Assembly (NCBI GenBank): GCA_938018155.1
Contig: CALIIG010000019.1
Span: 1 to 6,948, forward strand
Reading direction: 5' to 3'
DNA from: an uncultured Prevotella sp.
GTDB lineage: Bacteria; Bacteroidota; Bacteroidia; Bacteroidales; Bacteroidaceae
DNA: 6,948 nt
Part shown: piece by piece, positions 1 to 6,206 of the stretch
How positions within the stretch are numbered: the stretch's first letter is position 1
Layout: every line of letters starts with the position of its first letter
Made by a program: the position numbers and the translations under genes
The notes under the pieces: model-generated
Seen by the model: only the letters and a program-made list of their open reading frames with translations
Told to the model about the DNA's origin: nothing
Databases searched by the model: none

Positions 1-948
1 TCGGTGATGTTTGGCGTGCCACAGAAGCTGTATGACTATTATGGAGACACACGCCCCATTGAAAAAATGTGGCCCGTTTGTGAAAAATATCTCAACTATT
101 TAAAGCGCAGAGAGAACGCCGACAAAACAGTGACATACGGCATTGGCGACTGGGTAGCCTATAAAACCATTACGCCAACCGACTACACTACAACGTGTTT
201 TTATTACTTCGACAACAAAACTATGGCCCGGTTTGCCCGTATTCTGGGCAAGGATGCAACGCCTTATGAACAGAAAGCCGGATATTTGCAGAAGCTCATT
301 ATGCAGAAATATTTCGACCCTGCGCGCGGTGTCTTCTCGAATGGCTCGCAGGCAGCACAGGGTGTTGCGCTGTATTTGGGAATTGTTCCCGACGAACAGG
401 CACAGCGCGTAGCCGACAACCTGAGCAGGATGATTGCCGAAAATGGTGATGCCCTCGATTGTGGCATGCTCGGAAGTAAGACTATTCTGCGCGTATTGTG
501 CGACTACGGGCATGCCGATCAGGCTTATCGTCTGGCATCACGCAGCGAGTCACCCTCATGGGGCAGCTGGATAAAGCGCGGTCTTACCACGCTTCCCGAA
601 ACGTGGGTATTGTCGCCGGCATTCCGCGACGCGTCGTTAAACCACATTTTCCTCGGCGATGTGCAGGCGTGGATGTATCAGTATCTGGCCGGAATTATGT
701 ATGATACACAGTGTCCCGGCTTCAAACACGTGTTGCTTCAGCCCCGCTTTGTGAAAGGGCTTGACGGTGCAAAGGCCGAGTATAACTCGCGGGCAGGCCT
801 GATCAAATCGGCGTGGAAGCGCAAGGGCAACAGCATTATTCTTGATGTAGAACTGCCTGCAAACATATCGGCTACGCTGATAACAGGCAGTAAAAAGCAA
901 GAGCTTACGGGCGGACACCATCGTATAAAGTTGGCCGCCGGCAAATAA
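1..948 (+). CDS. alpha-L-rhamnosidase-like glycoside hydrolase (GH78), C-terminal part, truncated by window edge
   Basis: The reading frame is open from base 1 (first codons TCG GTG ATG), so the gene starts upstream; the GTG at base 4 is not a convincing start. The visible 315 residues match the second half of GH78 enzymes. There is an (alpha/alpha)6-barrel segment with YGIGDW near residue 46, a GNGSQ-like stretch (SNGSQ) near 113-117, PSWGSWI near 185-191, TTLPETW near 196-202 and SLNH near 212-215. A beta-sandwich C-domain follows (PGFKHVLLQPR near 239-249, then PANISATL). In GH78 the catalytic base is a Glu just after a TT-hydrophobic pair, which matches the Glu coded at 598-600. The general-acid region lies upstream and is not visible. 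Such enzymes release terminal alpha-L-rhamnose, usually in the periplasm in Bacteroidetes. Any signal peptide is out of view. The next gene follows after 22 bases, which suggests one operon. The family call is strong; the exact substrate is unknown. Confidence 0.85.
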   Translation, partial: SVMFGVPQKLYDYYGDTRPIEKMWPVCEKYLNYLKRRENADKTVTYGIGDWVAYKTITPTDYTTTCFYYFDNKTMARFARILGKDATPYEQKAGYLQKLIMQKYFDPARGVFSNGSQAAQGVALYLGIVPDEQAQRVADNLSRMIAENGDALDCGMLGSKTILRVLCDYGHADQAYRLASRSESPSWGSWIKRGLTTLPETWVLSPAFRDASLNHIFLGDVQAWMYQYLAGIMYDTQCPGFKHVLLQPRFVKGLDGAKAEYNSRAGLIKSAWKRKGNSIILDVELPANISATLITGSKKQELTGGHHRIKLAAGK

Positions 949-970
949 AAACCTAAGAATTAAACCTGAC

Positions 971-3373
971 ATGCGTTTTGTAAAGATTATTTTGGCCGGG
1001 CTTTTATGGGCTTCAGTCATTACCGCAATGATGGCCGCAGGGCAGCGTTCCTACACGCTGAACGGGCAATGGCAGCTGTCTTTCTGGAAACAACCGGCGA
1101 AAGCCGTGCGCTCGCCCGAAGCCATGCAGCACGTAAACAGCAAGACCATCAATGCCACCGTACCGGGAAATGTAGAACTCGACCTGCAAAAGGCCGGGCT
1201 GACAGCCAACCCCATGGTGGGCAATAACGTGAACAGCCTGCGCCAATGGGAAGGAAACCAGTGGTGTTACAGCAGGCATTTCGCTACGCCTGCGCTGAAT
1301 GATGGCGAACGTTTGCAGCTGTGGTTTGGCGGAATTGACTGTTTAGCCGACGTGTGGCTGAATGGAAAGCATATCGGTTCGGCCGAAAATATGATGATTG
1401 AACACGCCTTTGACGTGACCGATGCTGTGAAACCGGCTGGTGCCGACAACGTGCTTCAGGTTATTTTGCGCTCACCAGTGCTCGAGGCACAGCAACATTT
1501 GCTGGGCACTTTCAGCATAGGCGGCTTTGCTTCAGAGGAATCGGCGTATACCCGCAAAGCACCACACATGTTCGGCTGGGACATTATGCCCCGCCTTGTA
1601 AGTGCCGGTTTATGGCGAAACGTAGAGTTGCGCGTCATCAATCCCGTTTGTTTTCGCGATGTTCACTATTATGTAAGCGAGATAGATACTGCCACGCGCA
1701 ACGTACAATTGTTTGCTGATGTGCAGCTGTCAATGCCCATGGAAAGGTTCGACCACGTCACGGCGCGCCTTACATTGAGCCGTCATGGCAAGGTGGTTTA
1801 TACGTTGGAGAAACCCGTTGTAACGCAGGCCTTCCGCTGTATGTGGAGCCTTGACCACGCCGAATTGTGGTGGCCGCGCGGCTATGGCAGGCAAGCGTTG
1901 TATGAAGCACGGGCCGAACTGGTTGACGAAACGGGGCGCGTGCTGGCCGGTAACAGCCAGAAGATAGGACTTCGTACGGTTAAACTCGACCTTAATGATA
2001 TGAATACGGCTGAGAAGCCCGGCCGTTTCCGCTTTATTGTAAACGGTGAACCCATCTTCATTCACGGTACAAACTGGGTGCCTTTGGACGCCCTGCACAG
2101 CAGAGATACACTGCATGTAGACAAGATGATGGACATGGTGGCCGACCTTAACATCAATATGATTCGGTGTTGGGGAGGAAATGTGTATGAGGATAGCCAC
2201 TTCTTTGACCGCTGCGACGAGCTTGGCGTGCTGGTTTGGCAGGATTTTGCCATGGGCTGTAACTTCTATCCGCAGCGCGACGACTTTGTAAAGGCTGTTG
2301 AAGAAGAGGTGCAAAGCGTGGTGTTGAAACTGCGCAACCATGCCTCTCTGGCCCTGTGGTCGGGCAATAATGAGGACGATATGATAGCTTACCAGACGTT
2401 GCGCCATTTCCATTTCGACCCCAATCGCGACCGAATAAGTCGTGAGATAATACCGAGGGTGCTGTACGAGTTCGACTTTACGCGCCCCTATCTGCCTAGT
2501 TCACCCTATTATAGTGAGAACGTTTACCGCCATGGCGGAGGCGATAATCTGCTTCCCGAGAACCATTTGTGGGGCCCCCGCGGATACTATAAAGACTCGT
2601 TCTACCGCGATGCCACTGCCGTTTTCTGCAGTGAAATAGGTTATCACGGGTGCCCGGGGGTAAAAAGCCTTCAGAAAATGTTCAGCAAGGACAGTGTTTA
2701 CCCATGGAAACGCGGCTTCGAATGGAACGACGAGTGGGTAACCAAGTCGGTAAGACGCTATGCCGTATGGGGTAAAACCTACGACCGTAACAACTTAATG
2801 CTGAACCAAATCAAAAGCGTTTTCGGCGATATACCTCGTAAATTGGACGACTTTGTGATGGCTTCGCAAAGCGTTCAGGCCGAAGCCATGAAGTATTTCC
2901 TGGAGATGTGGCGCGGCCAGAAGTTTGAAAACAAGAGCGGTATCATCTGGTGGAACCTGCGAGATGGCTGGCCACTGTTGTCGGATGCTGTTGTTGACTA
3001 TTACTTTAACAAAAAGCGCGCCTACTATTACCTGCGTGAAGCCGAGCGCGATGTGTGCCTGTTTGTGAACGATGCCACCGATGGCTCATTGGTTTTAAAG
3101 GCTGTAAACGATACCCGCAGGGAAGCAAAAGGCAGTGTTACCGTAACCGATGTAGAGAGCGGACGAAATATCTACCAGGGCAATTTTACCATTCCGCGTA
3201 ACGGTAAGGCCACTGTTACACAGCTTACAGCCCCACAGGGGCAGGGCGTATACCTTATTGTATATAAGGTGGGCGGACGGACGTATGGCAATCATTACCT
3301 GTATGGCAAGCCCCCTTACCGCTTAAACAGCTACCGTAAGTGGATGGAGAAGACCCGATTATATAATAATTAA
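971..3373 (+). CDS. exported GH2 glycoside hydrolase, beta-mannosidase type
   Basis: An 800-residue protein. The N-terminus (1-23) is a hydrophobic signal peptide ending near AAG/QR, with no lipobox Cys, so a soluble periplasmic enzyme is likely. The domain order is typical of GH2: a sugar-binding jelly roll (about 27-220, with DVWLNGKHIGSAEN and FGWDIMPRLVSAGLW), an immunoglobulin-like domain (about 225-335, ending near WWPRGYG), a TIM barrel (about 340-690) and a short C-terminal beta domain. The catalytic pair is visible: acid/base Glu468 in WSGNNE and nucleophile Glu555 in CSEIGYHG. The motifs RCWGGNVYED (399-408), GVLVWQDF and WWNLRDGWP (660-668) point to the beta-mannosidase branch rather than beta-galactosidase or glucuronidase. 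Length is close to, or slightly below, that of typical family members. It probably removes beta-linked mannose from oligosaccharide ends. A related specificity, such as endo-acting mannosyl-glycoprotein mannosidase, cannot be excluded. It sits 22 bases after the GH78 gene and 30 bases before the kinase gene. Confidence 0.88.
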   Translation: MRFVKIILAGLLWASVITAMMAAGQRSYTLNGQWQLSFWKQPAKAVRSPEAMQHVNSKTINATVPGNVELDLQKAGLTANPMVGNNVNSLRQWEGNQWCYSRHFATPALNDGERLQLWFGGIDCLADVWLNGKHIGSAENMMIEHAFDVTDAVKPAGADNVLQVILRSPVLEAQQHLLGTFSIGGFASEESAYTRKAPHMFGWDIMPRLVSAGLWRNVELRVINPVCFRDVHYYVSEIDTATRNVQLFADVQLSMPMERFDHVTARLTLSRHGKVVYTLEKPVVTQAFRCMWSLDHAELWWPRGYGRQALYEARAELVDETGRVLAGNSQKIGLRTVKLDLNDMNTAEKPGRFRFIVNGEPIFIHGTNWVPLDALHSRDTLHVDKMMDMVADLNINMIRCWGGNVYEDSHFFDRCDELGVLVWQDFAMGCNFYPQRDDFVKAVEEEVQSVVLKLRNHASLALWSGNNEDDMIAYQTLRHFHFDPNRDRISREIIPRVLYEFDFTRPYLPSSPYYSENVYRHGGGDNLLPENHLWGPRGYYKDSFYRDATAVFCSEIGYHGCPGVKSLQKMFSKDSVYPWKRGFEWNDEWVTKSVRRYAVWGKTYDRNNLMLNQIKSVFGDIPRKLDDFVMASQSVQAEAMKYFLEMWRGQKFENKSGIIWWNLRDGWPLLSDAVVDYYFNKKRAYYYLREAERDVCLFVNDATDGSLVLKAVNDTRREAKGSVTVTDVESGRNIYQGNFTIPRNGKATVTQLTAPQGQGVYLIVYKVGGRTYGNHYLYGKPPYRLNSYRKWMEKTRLYNN

Positions 3374-3403
3374 AGTAAAAAATAACAATTTACCAAAACA
3401 CTA

Positions 3404-4369
3404 ATGCGTATGAGAGAGAACCTGATAGGTATAGATATTGGCGGCACCAAGTGCGCCGTGTCTTACGGTTGTAAGGTAAACGATGAGCTTACAGTGGTTG
3501 ATAAGGACCGCTTTGCGACAACCAACGTGAACGAAACCATTGAACACATTTGCCAAAGTGTGGCTGCAATGCTTAAAAAACATGGGTTAACACCTGAGAA
3601 TACCAGGGGTATCGGCATATCATGCGGCGGTCCGCTGTCGAGCACGAAAGGCATAATCATGTCGCCTCCCAACCTTATCGGGTGGGATAATATACCTATT
3701 GTACAAATCATAGAAGACTTAACGCACATCCCTGTGCACCTGCAGAACGATGCCAATGCCTGTGCTCTGGCCGAGTATAAGTTTGGAGCAGGCCGCGGTT
3801 CGCGCCATATGGTGTTCCTTACATTGGGTACAGGTTTGGGCGCAGGCATTGTTATCGACGGCAAACTGTACAGTGGGGCCAACGATAATGCGGGCGAAGT
3901 GGGCCACATCAGGCTGGCAGAGTTCGGTCCTGTGGGTTATGGCAAGCGCGGATCGTTTGAGGGATTCACAAGCGGCGGGGGCATAGCGCAGATAGCTTGC
4001 ACGCTTGTGAAGGAGCAATGGCAGCAGGGAAACAAGGTGTCATGGTGTGAATTGGGCGGTCTTGACAAAATAACCACGCAGCTTGTAGCCCGTCAGGCAT
4101 CGGCCGGTGACGCGGTAGCGAAGCATGCTTTCGACATAGCCGCCGAATATTTAGGTCGTGGAGTATCGATTATTATAGACACGCTGAACCCCGAAGTAAT
4201 TGTTATTGGCAGCATATTTACCCGTTGCGAACATCTGTTAAGAGAAGGAATGCAGCGTGTTATCGACCGCGAGGCCCTGCCTTGTGCAAGTAAGGTTTGC
4301 GAAGTAAGGACGGCAGAGCTTGACGAACAGATAGGCGACTTTGCCGCATTATCGGTTGCAGGAATGTAA
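3404..4369 (+). CDS. ROK-family sugar kinase without the canonical zinc cysteines
   Basis: A 321-residue cytosolic protein. The phosphate-binding motif DIGGTK is at 11-16, SCGGPL at 73-78, the catalytic Asp116 in LQNDANACALAE, a second phosphate loop LGTGLGAG at 141-148, and GEVGH at 164-168. All support an active ATP-dependent sugar kinase of about normal length, not a ROK repressor, because there is no N-terminal helix-turn-helix. The usual ROK zinc motif (CxCGxxGCxE after GEVGH) reads V-G-Y-G-K-R-G-S-F-E at 177-186, so all three cysteines are replaced while His168 and Glu186 remain. From memory, a ROK subgroup with a GYGKxGSFEGF stretch is common in gut bacteria, so this is probably a lineage trait rather than decay. 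Its stop codon directly abuts an ATG for the isomerase gene. The likely job is phosphorylating the sugar imported by the adjacent symporter, with mannose a candidate. A second ATG two codons downstream (3410) is an equally possible start. Confidence 0.85.
   Translation: MRMRENLIGIDIGGTKCAVSYGCKVNDELTVVDKDRFATTNVNETIEHICQSVAAMLKKHGLTPENTRGIGISCGGPLSSTKGIIMSPPNLIGWDNIPIVQIIEDLTHIPVHLQNDANACALAEYKFGAGRGSRHMVFLTLGTGLGAGIVIDGKLYSGANDNAGEVGHIRLAEFGPVGYGKRGSFEGFTSGGGIAQIACTLVKEQWQQGNKVSWCELGGLDKITTQLVARQASAGDAVAKHAFDIAAEYLGRGVSIIIDTLNPEVIVIGSIFTRCEHLLREGMQRVIDREALPCASKVCEVRTAELDEQIGDFAALSVAGM
4360..4363 (+). promoter_or_regulatory. possible Shine-Dalgarno (AGGA) for the upstream isomerase start
   Basis: AGGA lies inside the end of the kinase gene, six bases before the ATG at 4370 and overlapping the termination region. 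It would support translational coupling from the alternative start at 4370. Bacteroidetes depend weakly on Shine-Dalgarno pairing, so this is only suggestive. Confidence 0.25.
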
Positions 4370-4387
4370 ATGAAAAGATATGGGGTA

Positions 4388-4972
4388 ATGGAAAATATCA
4401 TTAAAGCAAGTTTACAGGAGGCTCATCATGAGCTGACGGCGTTTATAACGAACCCGGCTAACATCGCCGCCATAGCCACAGCAGGCCGTATAATGGCCGA
4501 AACACTGAAGCAGGGAGGCAAGATAATAAGCTGTGGCAACGGAGGCTCACTTTGCGATGCCACCCACTTTGCCGAAGAACTCACGGGTCGTTATCGCTAT
4601 AACAGGCGTCCTCTGCCTGCCATAGCCATTAACGATGCGGCGTATATGACCTGCGTGGGCAACGATTTTTCGTTCGAAGACATATACGGTCGCTACGTTG
4701 AAGGCGTGGGAAAGGCCGGCGATACTTTGCTGGCCATCAGCACAAGTGGCCATTCAGAGAATATTTTGCGGGCCGTAAAGGCAGCCCATGAAAAAGAAAT
4801 GAAAGTGGTTGCGCTGACTTCTGAAGGCGGAAATAAGCTGTCGGCAGCTGCCGATATAGCCGTTTGTGCGCCCCGTTCAGCCTTTTCCGACCGCATCCAG
4901 GAGATACATATTAAAGTAATTCACATCCTTATTCAGCTCATAGAAGCCGAATTACAAGTGGAAAAATCATAA
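4388..4972 (+). CDS. SIS-domain sugar-phosphate isomerase, GmhA (phosphoheptose isomerase)-like
   Basis: A 194-residue cytosolic protein that aligns, as far as I can recall the sequence, without gaps to E. coli GmhA (192 residues, sedoheptulose 7-phosphate isomerase). Visible SIS and active-site features are CGNGGSLCDA (Ser54), HFAEELTGRY (His60, Glu64), CVGNDF, ISTSGHSEN (sugar-phosphate loop) and DRIQEIHIKVIHILI (Gln171, His179). These correspond to E. coli Ser55, His61, Glu65, Gln172 and His180, so the metal and catalytic set is intact. The start at 4388 (MENI) matches the E. coli N-terminus to within one residue. An in-frame ATG at 4370, touching the kinase stop, would add six residues and has a better-spaced AGGA. 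GmhA normally feeds ADP-heptose synthesis, but no hldE- or gmhB-like gene is visible and the neighbours are catabolic. Isomerisation of another manno-configured aldose phosphate is therefore plausible. The fold call is firm; the substrate is open. Confidence 0.88.
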   Translation: MENIIKASLQEAHHELTAFITNPANIAAIATAGRIMAETLKQGGKIISCGNGGSLCDATHFAEELTGRYRYNRRPLPAIAINDAAYMTCVGNDFSFEDIYGRYVEGVGKAGDTLLAISTSGHSENILRAVKAAHEKEMKVVALTSEGGNKLSAAADIAVCAPRSAFSDRIQEIHIKVIHILIQLIEAELQVEKS

Positions 4973-4976
4973 AAAA

Positions 4977-4982
4977 AGGAAG
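4977..4982 (+). promoter_or_regulatory. possible ribosome binding site (AGGAAG) before the transporter gene
   Basis: A purine-rich AGGAAG follows a run of A residues in the 12-base gap between the isomerase stop and the transporter ATG at 4985. The distance to the ATG is short (2-4 bases), so its strength is uncertain, but it agrees with the chosen start. Confidence 0.3.
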
Positions 4983-4984
4983 AA

Positions 4985-6163
4985 ATGGAAAACGTAAAAC
5001 ACAACTCATTCCCGTTGGTTCGAATACTGCCCATTATGTTTGGGTTCTTTGTTATGGGCTTTGTCGATATTATTGGCATGGCTAATAACTACGTGAAAAG
5101 CGACTTTACGGACCTCAACGACTCTGTAGCCAATCTTATTTCGTTGTCATGTTTCGTATGGTTTTTCCTGTGCGCTATACCCACGGGCATGCTGATGAAC
5201 CGTATAGGACGCAAGAAAGTGGTGGCCTTAAGTTTTTGCATAACGGTGCTTGCCATGATAGTGCCGTTGCTTGATTATAGTTTTGCCACCATGCTTGTTA
5301 CCTTTTCGCTGGTAGGTATAGGCAATACCATCCTGCAGGTAGCCTTAAATCCGCTGGTAACAAACGTGGTTTCGCCGAAACAATTAACCGGAACGCTCAC
5401 ACTTGGACAATTTATAAAGGCCGTAAGTTCTTTCCTCGGGCCTATTATTGTAGCCTGGGCAGCCGGCACCATTTACGGCTGGAAGTTTATCTTTATGTTC
5501 TATGCCGTAACGTCGTTGCTGGCTTTTGTATGGCTCTGGCTGACGCCCATTCCCGGAGAAACCGGCGAAAAACAGGAGGTATCGTTCACCCAAACCCTGT
5601 CGTTATTGAAAGATCCGTATATTCTTGCTTTCTTTTTGGGCATAGTAGTATTGGTGGGAGTGGATGTAAGTATTAACATGACGTTCCCCAAATTAATCAT
5701 GGAGCGTTGCGGATTATCGTTGAAAGATGCCGGAATGAGCAACAGCATCTACTTCTTTGCCCGTGCAGCGGGAGCCTTTACAGGCGGTATTCTGCTGATG
5801 AAAATGGCCGAAGTGAAGTTTTATACCATCAGTATATGGACGGCATTAGTGGGGCTGATACTGTTGGTTATCAGCAAAAATATAGCCCTTTTCTATATCA
5901 GCATTGTTGTTTTCGGATTGGGTTATGCCAACTTATTCTCTATTATTTTCTCCCTTTCCATGAAACACATGCCCAGCCGGGCCAATGAAATATCGGCATT
6001 GCTGATAGTAGGTCTGGTAGGTGGCGGCATACTTCCACCGGTATTGGGCCTTTTTACCGATGGCTTTAAAACGCAAGTGGCAGCCGTTGTTTTCCTTATC
6101 TGTATTTGGGGATATATGTTTTGGCTTATGAAACGGGTAAAACCGGTTAGCTCTGCCAGGTAA
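4985..6163 (+). CDS. MFS sugar symporter, FucP/NagP-like (FHS family)
   Basis: A 392-residue, very hydrophobic protein consistent with 12 membrane segments, with a more polar central loop near 185-205 (PGETGEKQEVSF). MFS motif A is visible as GMLMNRIGRKK (68-78). The N-terminal helix carries an acidic residue, Asp28 in GFVDIIG, at about the place of E. coli FucP Asp46, and ANN follows at 33-35. The segment LQVALNPLVTNVV (117-129) corresponds to FucP LETAANP, with Gln118 in place of the functionally important FucP Glu135. Family members import monosaccharides such as fucose, glucose, mannose or GlcNAc across the inner membrane with protons. Its position 12 bases after the kinase and isomerase genes suggests that it supplies their substrate. 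The sugar cannot be read from sequence. The start at 4985 agrees with the purine-rich site before it. Confidence 0.85.
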   Translation: MENVKHNSFPLVRILPIMFGFFVMGFVDIIGMANNYVKSDFTDLNDSVANLISLSCFVWFFLCAIPTGMLMNRIGRKKVVALSFCITVLAMIVPLLDYSFATMLVTFSLVGIGNTILQVALNPLVTNVVSPKQLTGTLTLGQFIKAVSSFLGPIIVAWAAGTIYGWKFIFMFYAVTSLLAFVWLWLTPIPGETGEKQEVSFTQTLSLLKDPYILAFFLGIVVLVGVDVSINMTFPKLIMERCGLSLKDAGMSNSIYFFARAAGAFTGGILLMKMAEVKFYTISIWTALVGLILLVISKNIALFYISIVVFGLGYANLFSIIFSLSMKHMPSRANEISALLIVGLVGGGILPPVLGLFTDGFKTQVAAVVFLICIWGYMFWLMKRVKPVSSAR

Positions 6164-6206
6164 ATCATATCATTATTACAGCGTAACAATCTAAAATTTA
6201 AATACT

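Noticed and set aside
100..513. A 137-codon minus-strand open frame opposite the GH78 gene
   Set aside because: It is a shadow of the GH78 coding frame, which carries conserved family motifs across the same bases.
1730..2413. A 227-codon open frame on the minus strand inside the GH2 gene
   Set aside because: It lies fully opposite conserved GH2 domains, including part of the TIM barrel. It has no recognisable domain, and its openness is explained by codon bias of the gene on the other strand.
3463..3909. A 148-codon minus-strand open frame opposite the ROK kinase gene
   Set aside because: The sense frame is an unmistakable ROK kinase. The antisense product is low-complexity-like and rich in Pro, Ser and Cys, with no family resemblance.
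3404..4369. ROK protein as a transcriptional repressor of the NagC/XylR type
   Set aside because: There is no N-terminal helix-turn-helix; the protein begins almost directly with the DIGGTK phosphate loop and keeps the kinase catalytic Asp.
6164..6206. Possible promoter or terminator in the longest gap, before the SusC-like gene
   Set aside because: I found no TAnnTTTG -7 element with a TTTG -33 partner, and no stem-loop followed by a T run. The gap is simply A/T-rich, as Bacteroidetes translation leaders usually are.
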